From Sphagnum compactum (taxonomy: Eukaryota > Bryophyta > Sphagnopsida > Sphagnales), in the NCBI GenBank assembly GCA_965153455.1, contig OZ234499.1, forward strand, positions 16,860,271 to 16,924,270: a DNA stretch of 64,000 nucleotides. The letters run 5' to 3'. The notes under the pieces are model-generated. The model was not told the DNA's origin. It searched no databases and saw only the letters and a list, made by a program, of their open reading frames with translations. This document shows, piece by piece, positions 1 through 12,134 of the stretch (positions are counted from its first letter, which is position 1; every line of letters starts with the position of its first letter). Both the position numbers and the translations under genes were made by a program.

Positions 1-2270
1 TCTTTCATGATCTGTAGAATGTTGTTTACTATGCTGAGACCTTCTATGTCAATTTTCACAGAAAACTTACACACAGGAATTTCTTTTATCTGCAAAGGGA
101 GAAAGGCTGCAGATGTCAACTAGAATGGATTCTCTGCTGTCTTTGATCTTCGTGGAAAAAGAATTTGAGAAAATGTGCATTGGAATCCTCTTTGGTGCTT
201 GTTTTTGCAACCTCGTTTTCTTGAAGAGTTGACAGGAAAAGCTTTTCTTGTGGGGTGTCAGTTGAATGTTGGTTTGATGATGGATCATCATATTGATGTG
301 TTGCTGTATGCATCTTTCTTGTCCATTCCAATTGTATCATGTTACTATGGACAAACTTCTCTTCTCTGTTGCTATTCGATTTTGCACCTGCTTTCAGTTT
401 CACAAAGCTTATTTTGTTGCTAGCCCCACTGCATCACCATGAGAAGCTGGTGTTGACTGCTGTTTTGCAGAAAATGGAAAAGGAAAAACTGGAAAAGCTT
501 ATTCAGCAGGTAATTTATTTTACACCTAACTAAGTCAGAGGTCACTACCTAGTTGTCAAAGGTCAATCTGACCATGATCCATGTACTAAGCTCATCCTTT
601 CTTACTCATGGGCTTTCAGTCATTGATACTTTGTGTTACTTAAATCCTTGGGAAACTTGTTGCAGATGTCTAATCTTAGCAGTCCACATGAAGGCAGAAG
701 GAGAATTTCTGACTCAAGAGATTATTTGCTTCTGTACTAATTGAATCTGCTCTCCTGTGACATGTTTGTCAACTGTAGCTCTTTTTTGTTGAAACCAGCT
801 AAGCTGTTTATAAGGTTATAATTGTCAGCTTCACAGATCATCCCTGTTCGAGCATTATCCTTGTGCCACTGAATGACGTTGATACTCCACCTCCCCTATA
901 ATTAACATCTTCACTATCTTCTCCAGCTGTTTTATCTATTCCTCTTCTAAACTAAAACACTGGATGAGGTGACCTATGATTTGCACCTCACTCTTAGTAG
1001 TCAGACTTTTGTTCCTTGTCATGGCACTGAAGTCTGATGGCACATCCAGGGATTTCCTGCGGAGGAGGCCAAAGCAGCAATTTCAGGATCCCCAACTGCC
1101 AGTTCAGAGGCTGCCAAGGCAGCCAAAGCAACAAAGTCATCAACTGATGGCAAGACAAACTAAAATGCTGCTATTGCTGGGGTCATTGAAATGGCAGGCT
1201 TGGCATATTGGTACTTCTCAAACCCCTCCAAAAAAAGAGACAGATAATAAAGTCTTGGGTGGTTGTCCCATCAAGAAAGTCTTGGGTTGTTGTGAAGATT
1301 TATGCAGTTGCATAGAAATGCAGAAATTTTCTTAATCCTTTTATTGGGTTTTGGAATTGCTGTGATGCACATTTATCTTTCTTTTTTCTTATCATTTCTG
1401 GTAAAGTTTACTCAACATAGATGCAGAGTTTTGCACTGTGCAATATATATAATGCCAACTAGTTACGAACACTTCAATTCCAGATAGAGGCCTGGTACAC
1501 CAAAATACATTTGGAGACATGATATCATGTGTGATGCCCTCATTTCAATTGCTCGACCTTTTTCATCTGGCTTGCACACATATGGTTCTGTCATCAAAAC
1601 TTATATCCAATGTCTGATGTGTTAACATTGTTGGTGTTTTTTGTGATTTGGTTTGTGCCCTCATTGGTGTTATCGTTGTTGATCTGTTAGGAGAAATCTT
1701 TCTTCATTGTTCAAACTCCATGTGAAGAAGTCTTAACTTCAAAGCCATCTTTCTTCCTTGCACAAACTTGAAGTGAAGAATTCTAACTTAAAAGGTTTCC
1801 AAAAATAAGACAAGAATTGCTAAAGTTCGTAACCATTAGTTCCATTTCTGTGTCTGTTAATAGAACTTTCAGTTGTTTCCATAAACAAATGGATGGTATT
1901 TTTGCATGCTTACAAAACCAAAGCTTGGGACACAAATGGGACCAGAAGGCACCCTGCATGGAGAGTGGCACAAGGAGAAAAGAAACACAAATAAGGCGAT
2001 TGCATGGACCGTCACAATTTTCTTAAGCTATTGTGCCATTTGGCATACATACCATCCTAAAACACCCAACTAAGATTGAGTTCATAATGTCCATACCACT
2101 ATAGATTTATCAGATTTATCACAGTTTTGCAGCCATGATCAAGACCAGAGGACGTTCATGTGTTGCAAATGAACATTGTTGTGTTGTGTTGAAATCCTCA
2201 TGGTTTGGCAGAAGCAGTCAAACCCATTTGTGGACTTAATCCTATACCGACTTCACTGCTTGTATAATCA
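1..2270 (+). other. Left-edge region, possible 3' exons of an unidentified gene
   Basis: Two short stretches look coding on the plus strand. Near 474-511, after a TTTTGCAG acceptor, a lysine/glutamate-rich segment ending in KLIQQ runs to a CAG|GTAATT donor. From about 1050 to 1168, after a CATCCAG acceptor, an alanine/lysine-rich frame (AEEAKAAISG, then EAAKAAKATK) ends at a TAA stop. Together they could be the last exons of a gene starting left of the window, running convergent to the carboxypeptidase gene. I do not recognise the family, and the frame is too short and compositionally biased to be sure. The rest, 1170-2270, shows no coding signal and is probably 3' UTR and spacer for both genes. 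Confidence 0.25.
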
Positions 2271-2274
2271 GTAA

Positions 2275-5200
2275 CTATTTTGAGAGTCTTTGACGCCACC
2301 GACGCCTGACCTTGATTCTGTAACTGACATAGACAAATGTGGCTGCAACAGCAAGCATAGACAAGAAGGCAAGCATCCACAAGTACTGACTCGTTGAGTG
2401 CACAGCAAGGTTGTTGATGCTTAAGAGGTCTTCTTCCATGAGCTGTGGCCTTTTTCCTTGAGACTTGGAAGAGTTCTGAGTCACAACATCATCCTGTGAC
2501 TCCTTCAACGGTTTCAAAAGAGGCCGAGAAACAGGTTTCTTCAACCTCTCAGCTTTGCCTGCAGGTGTTGCTTGTTTCTTATGAACTGGGGAGATCCCTA
2601 TGTTGAAGCCTGACATGCTGTTAAAGACTTGGGAGTCTTGAAGATGCAAGTGGTCAAAATCTCTGTCGTTGGGGGCAGGTTCCAATATAAAGTCTAGAGT
2701 AACAGGCTTATCCACAGGCAACAGGATTGGGGTTGAACGACTGTAGTAGCCCATCATGCTTGCTGTCACTGGATAGACCCAAAAACATAACAAAAGAGTG
2801 GGTGTGAGTTGGGTCCTGATGGAAAAGCATGTGATAAGAGGAATAGAATCATGAATAGCTGAATTTAACTGTAGCTGAATTTTCCTCCCAGGGATATCCA
2901 GTTTGTTCCATGCACTAAGTCACTGGAAGCTCCCATTAACTAGGCTTCTGACAAGGGGCTTGGAGAAAATCTTTACTAAACCTGTGAGCTAGTCAAGATA
3001 TGAAATGGGACTGAAGAAATATAGTAGACCATGAGATTCTGATGATGATCATTTTATGAACACAACAAGAGCTTTGAAATAATAACCTTGGACACTCACC
3101 TTCATATGATTTTCCGGGGGCAAGAAGTCGGTGGTAGTCCCCAAATCTGAGACTTGCAGTTATCTGAGAAACCCACCAAAGAGTTTCTTGTATAAGCATT
3201 TGGTGTGTTGCCATAGGTTTACAGCACACAAGCTAAAATGCTAAAAGAAGAACAGCGAACGGTGGACAATTTCAACCCAGTTTACTCTAAGTGTAGTGCC
3301 ACATCAAGGATGCGAAGGACAGACAGGGAGATATAGAAGCTCACAGGATGGTCAATGTCATTCACACTGATCGTGGCAGCTAACGGCTGTCCTGTGATGG
3401 CAGAGACAACTCGACCATGAACACCTGACTGCAATCTCCAGTTACCTATCATATGTCAGCAAAGCTATCATACAACCTATTTGCAGAAACCCTGCCCGTC
3501 CCTCTTAAGAAATTCACTATGCCCCTGCACTTGCAATTTTCAGACACATGTATACAGGCGATATGAAAGAGAAAACTGACCTTGATGGTGCTTGCTACAA
3601 GCTCAAGTATGCTCAATCGGTGTTGATTCCAAATCCTTGAAATCTGCATGGATTTATAAAGCAACACTAATATTTCTGTGGGCAGAGAAAAACCTAAAGC
3701 AATGTTGTTACAAGAAGAATCCTTTGAGTGTTCCGGACACTTCAAGACCTGAACTAATACGGGTTGCTAAATGTTGACTGAACAGCAATCACCTGTGATG
3801 CAGGTGGCCACTTCTCTTCATTGATCTCCAGAGTGAGTTCAAGGCATTCACCATGCAGATAATTCCAGTCCTGCATACCTCCATATAGAGGGTACCTACA
3901 TGAATCACATCAACCCCAATTAGGTCAAAGATTCAAGGATTGACCAAGGTTCCTCATACTTGAGGCCCAGTAGAAAAACACCATCAACTTATAGCATCTT
4001 CCTATACACTTTGTTTCCATGACAAGAGCAGATGACCAATACAGAACAAAAAAAAACTAGGAAACAGGGTTGAGACTTGCCACACACCATGCAGCACCAT
4101 TTGTGACGCCACCCACAAACTCCTTGCTCTTGGACATCAACATGTGGTGCTGAGAATACACTCCAGCAAGGTGACGGAATGTTTCATCATCAGGACAAAC
4201 AGCATATGTTGTCCTGCACCATGGGTATTCCAGACATTATAGCACAAGGGTTTAGGAATTCCTAAACTGTGGTGACAAACAAATAGACCCAATCTAATTC
4301 TATATTGCTTTAGCTCAACATCACACTGGAATGGGTATCTCCTTCCAATGCTCTGCAATACTCTTCTGGCAGAACTCATGCAAAGGAGCAGCTAGTATCT
4401 TCCATGTGAAAGAACCAGAAAGAAACTTGGCAAAAAGACATAGTACCTGGCACCTGGAGAACCATCATATGGGTAGTTAGCCACCAAGGCACCCTGCATT
4501 TCAACACCCCGTTCTTAAGCTGACACTTATGACTGCAGAAGAATGCACTACATCAGTGTGACGGATTCCACAGATTTTGACCTTATGAGAATACAAACTC
4601 TGATCTTTCTGTTTCTCTTTAGATGAGCGAAAAGTGTTGGTCACCCTATCCAGTTAAGATACCTCATGAAGGCTTGCAGATGCTGTGAAGTGGATACTGC
4701 GAATCCAACGCATCATGGCACGCGTTTCAGGCTGCCGCAACTCCTCGTTATCATTCTGAAGAAAAAACTGTATGTGTATGGATGTGAGCGCTCCATATGG
4801 TTAGGGCAACGCCAGTCCACCTCACTGGGACTGCGGAAAAGTGCACAGTCACACCAACTTAGAGAGCCCTTCAAGCCCCTCTCTCTCTACCACTTAACCC
4901 ATTGCCCTTCCCTCCAGTCATGATTGCACTCTGCACATGGATTGTCCCTTACTATTTGGCCTTGACTTCTTGGTTAGAAAATGCTGCATTCATGAAGTAC
5001 ATAACTGTCTAATACAGGTGGCAGAAGGTCAGCAGAAACATCCCAAAAACAGTCAGAATCATGGGTGTTAGAATCATCATACTCATGATCCTAACACCCA
5101 TTTGAAAGGAAAAGTAGACAGCAGAGTGCACATGTTGTTTAGGGTTTTGAGAGTTTAGGGTTTTCACTACAACAAAGACATGCATACCTGGTCAGGAAAG

Positions 5201-8116
5201 TCACGATTCAGATCAACATCATGAGCATTGGTCCGTGAAGCAACAGGCTTGGCTGCAAAGCCATCAGGGTTCATAGAGGGAAGTAAATGCAGGTGCACCT
5301 TGTCCACTATCAGTGTTGCCTGCACCAAGGCACAACTACCACCAAAACATTATATTCTGCTTTGCCAATTGGTTACCAAAATGCATGGAAACTACTAATG
5401 CCTCTGCCACAAAGTATTTCTAGGACAGATGAAGATGTATAAATCTCTGGAAATGCAAGACATGTGCCCACTATAAGGAACAAAATCATTAAGGAAAAGG
5501 GGGAGAAGAAGAAGATGTCACACCAGGGGGTCTCTGAGGTAGTTGTCACACAACCAATCTGCCAACAAAAGCAGCAGCTCACGCCCTAGAGGCTCATTTC
5601 CATGCATATTTCCAACATACTGCATCCATCAGCAGTGCACCATTTAAAGTAAGTTTCAGTCCACACCATGAGGTTAAAACAACCGACATAGCTCAAGACC
5701 TTCATGCAGGGTCCACCCAACCTAGGCAATGCCATTCATGGACAGAAGGGTATATCAAGCACTCTCCATAAACCCTAAAACCTAAATCCTTGGCTTCTGC
5801 TTGCTCTCTTTTGATCAATCCAATGCTGTTAAACCTATCACCAATAATGTAAAAACACAAATCCAAATTCTAGAAAGCAAGTCAATCTGCAATCACACAT
5901 TTGTGCAGGCAGCTACTGATGGTACCTTGAAGGCAGGCTCTGGTTCAAGATCTCCTGGCTTGTCTGAAATCTCAAGAACCCACTGTCTCCACCCAATTAC
6001 AAACTTCACATGAAAACATTTAAAGCAAGTGTGTGTTTGCTTCCCATTCCTTGGGTATTTCCCACACAGGAACAAATTTGGACTGCACCCATTTGTGATA
6101 ATCAATAAAACAATTCAGTGAGTGAATGACAATCCACAATTGAGTTTCCAGCAGCAAGGCTTTGTGCTCTAGCTCAAGATTTTCTTTGATGGCTTTGGCA
6201 TCATTCTCTCCTTTTTGAGATCATAACATCTAAGCAAATTCCCTCCTGCACTTAAACTTGAAAGGTGAGATGGTGCCTTGGAAGCTCACCAGTGGAGAGC
6301 CTAGGGTGCTATTCCCAATGCTGCATTCAACATCAAAGCAACCACAAAAGATGTTCTCAGTGCCAGAATGACTAGACTCTGATTCAGAATCTAGTGGTGG
6401 CAAGGTGGCAAGGTGTAGCACACCTTGGAGATCACTCACTCCAGGTTTGACTTGGGTTCGAAAGACAATAGTCAGAGGAATTGAATGAAAACTCAAGTTA
6501 CAGGAAAAAAACTGACAAATAAATGAGCCTACCACCCATCATTGACTAGCTCATTTTGAAGCAAAGAGAGCAGAGGCAAGAGAACCTGTAAAGTCTTGAT
6601 ATGTGGTTGCAGCGTTCAGAGAAGTTGCGCATTGCTGCTTCCAATTCTAAATTGTTCAAGTAATGAGCTCCCAAAGTCTCATTTCCAACCTCAGGAATTG
6701 CCAGTTCCAATCTGTATCTTCTATTAAGGCCTTCTCCCCCCCTTACTTTCAAAGGAGCCCACTAACTCCTAAAAACTTTGCAATGATTCACAACTGCACC
6801 TCCTATAAACAATGAGAATTCAGGCCTGCAAACCTCCACTGACGAGATCACATAACAACTGGGAGCTGAATATATTAGATCAGTAAGAGATTCAGGAGCA
6901 ACTCTTGATGAATGAGGATGCATTATGGGTTTTTGATCAACTTCAACAAGGACATGATTTGAGATGCCAACCACCTATGAGCTTCTCTATGGCTCAGAGC
7001 ATCTTCAGTGGTGCTCAGTATGTGACCCTATACAAAAATATTTCTCACATCCAAGTTTAGTTATTTACTTTTTTCCAACCTCACCCATAAGACTGAAACT
7101 GGGACTGCAAACAGGTGGGAGACTACTAATAGCAACCCCACCTGGACCAATCAAACTATCTAGCCAATCAATAGCAGGTGTTAGGCTTTGCTGTGCCTTT
7201 TACCAGCTCAGCACACTGTGCAAAAATCCTGGGCCAAAACCATTTTGCTGAGCCAAACTGGCATGTATGGACTTTTCTTCAGCCAATTTTAATATGCAGG
7301 GTCACATACTGAGCACCAGTGGAGTTGCTCTTACTCTAGCAATCTGTGAGCATTACACATTGCATACACACCCATAATCGAACTACAGAAAATTCAAAAA
7401 CCTTGACCCTTATCACCAGATTGCCGATGTTGCAGCAGAGTGGTGAAACCGTCCTGCAGTGCTACATTACTTTGAATCAGAAATTTCTATACTAGCCCAG
7501 TGCATCACAGAAAAGGATACTTGGTTTGATTGATCTCTGTTGTTGAACTGATGGAAAGTGTACCACTCCATGTTTGCTCATGGGTTTCATTGTCTTCTTC
7601 CAGAGGCTTTGTTTGTAGCTCTTCAGCAACGAATGCTTGCACCCTAGATCCTGCAAACAACCACCACACAAAGTTTCTTTTGCCACTCCAAACCCCAACT
7701 CTCTCCCCAAACCCAAGACCTAAAACCCTAGGGTTTCGCACATAGATTCTCCATGCACAAGAGAAAAGCTCAAAAGAATGATGACGATGATAACCCAGTG
7801 AAGAACCTAAGCTCCTTTTGCACATGTGATAGCTTGAGGACTGAAAGAAATAGTGCCATCCAGAGATTTCTGCACCAGATTCAGTCACACTAAAAACAGA
7901 TAAAGGACATTTGCTCAATCTATACCTCCAAAAAAAAAAAACACCCACTAAGCTTTTCAACACCCGATCAAACAAACAGAGGGCCAAAAAGCATGAAGAG
8001 AAAACCAAGAAGGCGAGGAGGAGAAGAAGAAGAAGAAGAACTTTACCTGCACGGTTGAATCCATGTGAAGAGCAAATACACAGAAACAACAGCAACAGAG
8101 CAGTAGCAGTTTCCAT
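2275..8116 (-). CDS. SOL1: SOL1-type membrane zinc carboxypeptidase (M14, carboxypeptidase D family), 15 exons
   Basis: Predicted to remove C-terminal Arg/Lys from peptide precursors in the secretory pathway, as Arabidopsis SOL1 does for CLE19. My coding exons, in transcript order: 8116-8047, 7635-7521, 6711-6586, 6320-6290, 5982-5926, 5619-5524, 5319-5188, 4767-4663, 4493-4447, 4213-4088, 3895-3793, 3643-3581, 3428-3345, 3163-3100, 2768-2275. They total 1713 bases (570 residues); every intron is GT-AG and phases match. Visible features: signal peptide about 1-18; zinc motif GNMHGNE (H139, E142); substrate Asn-Arg in DLNRDFPDQ (203-204); third zinc His in SASLHE (H243); GGMQDWNY; catalytic Glu in ELTLEI (E325); transthyretin-like domain about 358-430; C-terminal membrane helix about 536-556 followed by a basic tail. 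Oddities: Glu replaces the first Gly of the usual HGG, and the exon 3 donor (GTTCTC) is weak. Exons 2 and 3, the variable N-terminal part, are least certain. The ATG follows from the signal peptide. Confidence 0.9.
5061..5101. repeat. Short perfect inverted repeat in carboxypeptidase intron 7
   Basis: An 11-base arm ATGGGTGTTAG (5061-5071) is matched perfectly by CTAACACCCAT (5091-5101), with a 19-base loop. It lies in the intron between exons 7 and 8 of the carboxypeptidase gene. It may be a trace of a small foldback insertion; no target duplication is evident. Confidence 0.6.
6997..7330. mobile_element. PIF/Harbinger-type MITE inside carboxypeptidase intron 2
   Basis: The left end begins GAGCATCTTCAGTGGTGCTC and continues AGTATGTGACCCT. 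The right end, read on the other strand, begins GAGCAACTCCACTGGTGCTC and continues AGTATGTGACCCT, giving terminal inverted repeats of about 33 bp with few mismatches. Flanks are TCA (left) and TTA (right), a one-base-decayed version of the TTA target duplication typical of PIF/Harbinger. At 334 bp with no coding capacity it is a MITE. The first 60 bases resemble the left end of the element at 48397. It lies between exons 2 and 3, so it should be spliced out. Confidence 0.8.
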
Positions 8117-8119
8117 TTC

Positions 8120-8751
8120 TCTAAAACCCACAACACCAGATGATCATAACAAAAACCCAAAAACCTTGAGAAGATCTCATCATTTTGGACCTGTGTACAG
8201 CACCAGCAGCATCACCATCACCATCACCATCTGGATTGTTGCTGCAGATGGGTAGTATATCATGCCAAAGACCATCGAAATCTGTTTTGTTGCAGATGGG
8301 TAGGCAAACATCATCATGCCATTAGAGAGAAGAGATTATTCAAGTCCCCTCCATTTGGGTACCCTATTGTGGAATCCATTTTCTGATGATCACAGCTGCT
8401 TTGCACTGCCAGAGTATCTTGGTTCTTGAGGTAGCATTATGGTGTTATCTATTCATTTGGTATGGACTAGTTCATCTTTGTAACTCTTTTTTTGGGATTT
8501 AGACAATGGGGCTGACCTAGGGTTTCCATCTCTGGTTTCTTTTTCAGATTTTTAGCTAATGGGGCCCTGTGTAGAGCATCAGTACACTGGTGGAACTGGA
8601 CTCTGAGCTGGAACCATGCATGCTACAAGCCTACTGAGACTTGAACTGGAACCTCATGCATGTCTCTTGCTTGTACTCAAACCTAATTTTAAATTTGCTT
8701 CTGCAATTCCTCTTTTACATCAGGTCTGATTCTATAGACACTTTACTCTTT
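8120..8751. other. Upstream region of the carboxypeptidase gene
   Basis: This stretch lies immediately 5' of the minus-strand start codon and should hold its 5' UTR and promoter. A CAT-trinucleotide run lies near 8210-8231. I see no clear TATA box, no other gene and no transposon ends. GAA repeats at 8020-8043 lie just inside intron 1, next to the exon 1 donor. Confidence 0.3.
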
Positions 8752-9074
8752 TGTTGGCCTTGCCTACTACCAAGGCCCTTAAGGATATTGTGATTAGATT
8801 CATTATAGAGTATAGTAGCTTAAGGGGTTTTGGCCCCTTAGGTAATCATAGCTCTATTTCTATATGAAGATTTTTGAAAGATGATATTTTTTGGCTTGTT
8901 TTGAAACTTGAGATTTAGTTATAGAGTTACAATATCTTGAAGGATTTTGGTTTCTTTTAGAGGATTTTTTGGAGGTTATATTTTTGCATGGTGAAATATT
9001 TTTGAGTTTCCACATTTCTTCTTTTTGCCTTAAGATACTTTGAAATGTAAATGGCAAGGCCACAATGTGAAACA
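8752..9074 (+). repeat. Interspersed repeat family A, copy 1
   Basis: A 323-bp sequence starting TGTTGGCCTTGCC and ending near GGCAAGGCCACAATGTG. It closely matches 24247-24551 and the reverse strand of 62468-62781. The ends contain a short inverted pair (GGCCTTGCC / GGCAAGGCC) and the outermost bases are TG...CA, so it could be a small LTR or a foldback element. It has no coding capacity, and I could not find a convincing target duplication. Confidence 0.8.
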
Positions 9075-9522
9075 CCCCTTGTTTCTTTTTGTTTTTTGGA
9101 AATTGTAACATGTAGGATGTACCATTTAAACATGTGACCTCTTCTAATTGATCTCGTACAACAATAAAAGGTGTTTGTGAAAGTATTATTGTGATGTGCA
9201 TGTAGTGGAAGTGGTAATCGTATGATGCGTAACAAAGTCTCCGTTTATTAATGTTCATCACAATTTGTTGGTGTTGGCTTGAAGCGGAGGTTTTTTGGAG
9301 AGTTTGAATAGGTATTAAAGTTGTTTTTAAAATCATTTTGTGTTTGGCTTGCCATTGGGTTTGCCTTTGTCATCTCATGTTGAGTTTAGAGCTATTTTTA
9401 ATGTCATTTGTATAGAGGACAACATCAAAACTCAACAGGAAATTGAACATGAAATTGGCAATTTTCTTTCTTGCCACTCTAACAATTTCTCTCCCTCGTT
9501 TGCTGTAGCAACCTTTTGTGCA

Positions 9523-9542
9523 ACACACACACACACACACAC
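9523..9542. repeat. (CA)n microsatellite
   Basis: About ten uninterrupted CA dinucleotides in non-coding sequence. Confidence 0.9.
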
Positions 9543-10710
9543 AAACAAAGCTTGGCCTTTGACCACACAAAAGTTGTTACAAAACAAAACTTCAACAAAA
9601 AAAAAGTTCCTCCCCAACCACACAAAACTTTGCCCATAATAAAAGACACAACTTGCAAAAACAAACACAAAAGAAAATGCTGCAAAACAAACCTTTACCA
9701 AACCTTTTTGGAAAACCCATGAAAAAATTGCTACCAAACAAAGTTTCACAAAATTTGTTTAAAAAATCACAAAAAAATTCTACAAAAAAAAGCTTTACCA
9801 AAGCTTATTGGACAACTTTGCCTTTGACAACAACCCACACAAAATTTGCCAAAAAACAAAGATGGAACCATATAGAAATTTGCTCCAAAAACCTCTAGAA
9901 ACAAAACATTGCTACTTTGTTGTCAAACCTTGTTGGGAAACAAATTTTCACCTCCCATAATGAACCACACCAAAATGAAAACCTTGCACTTGCTTTGAAA
10001 ACCTCCAATGACAACCCATAAAAAATAAAAACCTCCAAAACCTAATGACAAGCATTATAACTTCACTCCAAACTCGTATAACGTTGAGTTTGAGTGCAAA
10101 AATGAGTTTCAAGCCCCATGGAATGGTTTTGTACATTTTTTGAATTATCTATTGCAAGTCAACCCATGTATGTATTGCTGAAACATAGTGTTATGATGTT
10201 GTTTAAGGGACTTTTCAAATAACTATATTGAGTATGTGCAAGGATGTTATTTGGTGGGAAGATAAAAAGAAAAGAAAACATGAATGGATGGGATTTAATA
10301 TTTAATAACGTAATCAATTGTATAAGGCATCTCATTAACATGGCATTGCACAAGATCTAATTAATTAATTCATGTATCAAATTGCATTATAACATTTTGG
10401 GCCTCCCAAATTCTTTCTACACATTCCTTCATGGTCATTGGTTGGCTAAAGCTCATAATTCACACTTTTTAATGTATCATAACCTATAAATTAAATAATC
10501 ATGTATAAGCCATAATGTTTAGTAACTTGAACTCTTTCATCAATTACCTAGTTTTAATGGAGCATGTAAATAATAAGCTTTAACATGTAAAACAAAATAT
10601 GAAAATGAAATTGTAGAGTAATGATGTGCATTCAAAATTCAATAAATGAACTATATAGAGTATATTATTGGGGAAAAACATTTTGAAGGTAAAAGAAAAC
10701 ACATAAGGAC

Positions 10711-10732
10711 ATATATATATATATATATATAT
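10711..10732. repeat. (AT)n microsatellite
   Basis: Alternating AT run of roughly eleven units in an AT-rich spacer. Confidence 0.9.
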
Positions 10733-11394
10733 AAAGATGAATACCAATGAAATGAAATTTTTTTAAAGGGTAAATAATATTTTGAAAGTAGAATGAAAAT
10801 TAATGTTTTAAAAGGAAAATACGCTCATAGTAACAATTTAAAAATAAATTGATGTAAAACCAAGAATTTAAATTAGGTCAATTAGGGATTTTAAATAGCC
10901 TTACATTTTATTTTATTTTTCATTTGTGATGTTGATAAAACAACAATCACCCGTTGAAAAATGTAACCAAGTTTAGATACAAATGGGTATGAAAATCAAA
11001 TTTAAACATCCTTCTTATATATTTTTGGCTACTTATTGAAGCATAATATGCAAATATGGACATTTTTTCTTCTTTTTTGTATATAGTTATTTAAAACACC
11101 CTAAAAGAATTAACATTTTTTTCTCAAAAAAAACCATTCAATTGGCCTAACCCATAAACATAACCCACAAAGGGGTTTACAAAAATATTTGATCAAAAAA
11201 TAGAACCATAATCAAATAGATGTGAACATGTCAATTATTTCTTAAACTCAAATTGGATTAATGAATATCATTACAACATTCCCCCTTGAACCCCACATTT
11301 GTCATAATTAAAAAACTTTCAATCAACTTAAATGTCTTTTCATCATATTTATGGTTCTCATCCATCATCCATTATTTGTGTCGCTATCATTTTC

Positions 11395-11880
11395 ATGACA
11401 TTCCTTAACATAAGCTTCATCTCTCTCTAGCAAAGAAAACATTCCAATACTTAAAATGATTTACCTTCAAAAAGCCAAGTACTGAAGATGTCAACATGCA
11501 TAGTTTTACTACTACAAAACATGAAGCATACATCAACCCACCTTCCAATTTTGCTTGAACAAAATGGTGATGCAATTCAATTTGTTTAGTTTTTAAATGG
11601 AATTTAAACAAGCTTGTAAATGTATGTTTTGGTTAGAGGAGGATATTGTAATAGGAGATTTTTGTTTTAGACCTTTTCGTTCATTAGCAGTTATGGTCAA
11701 ATTGCCTCTTTCACAACTTGCACTGTAAGTGTGTATGATTCTACTTCAAAGCTTTATAGAAATATTGTAGGTTCTTGTTTATTTTGCCAAGAAATTCCCT
11801 CAACATAATGACATATCATGCGATTGACTTACAAGTTTTCACATCACCAATAAAATTTAAATTGTTGCCAACTCATACAA
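11395..11880 (-). pseudogene. Ty1/copia pol relic (end of reverse transcriptase / RNase H)
   Basis: Reading the minus strand across several frames gives, in the right order, the landmarks of a copia RNase H end: FIGDVKTCKSIA (family: GDxxTRKSTSGY), GISWQNKQEPTI (family: ISWxSKKQxTVSLS), an EY..LTVQVVKEAI stretch (family: STEAEYxAL), then LKTKQIELHHHFVQ (family: KTKHIExxxHFVR) and a final hydrophobic stretch with NHFKYW. Frameshifts and stops separate these pieces, so it is a dead fragment of an LTR retrotransposon. I did not find its LTRs. The assignment rests on motif order rather than on any one long match. Confidence 0.65.
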
Positions 11881-12134
11881 CTTAAGTTTCACACATTTTT
11901 ATTTTTTGAATGTTGCCTATGAATTCAATTCCAAAAGTTTCTCACCTTGCAACTATTGTAGAATCCTTTTGAATGAAGATGCCCAACAATCAACATTGAG
12001 AAAAAAACATGAATTAAATGGTATTGTGGACTACATTGGCAATGTCAAGACTTTTTTTCTTTCTTTTGGTAACTTTGGCAATAGACTTATCCTAACCACT
12101 ATAGTAATTCATTATCCTCAAAGCTCATGAGGAA

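Larger units (their letters stand above)
9075..11394. other. AT-rich spacer without genes
   Basis: No coding signal. It contains a (CA)n run at 9523-9542, a stretch rich in AACAAA/CAAAACTT motifs (9540-9900) that looks like a degenerate low-complexity array, and an (AT)n microsatellite at about 10711-10732. The rest is diverged AT-rich sequence in which I see nothing definite. Confidence 0.4.

Noticed and set aside
976-1335. 119-codon plus-strand ORF at the left edge
   Set aside because: Its reading frame gives a Gln/Arg-rich translation typical of a frame-shifted coding stretch; the neighbouring A/K-rich frame ending at 1168 is the more plausible coding one.
7505-8131. 208-codon minus-strand ORF
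   Set aside because: It is a run-through of carboxypeptidase exon 1, intron 1 and exon 2; the splice sites at 8047 and 7635 give a protein in register with the family.
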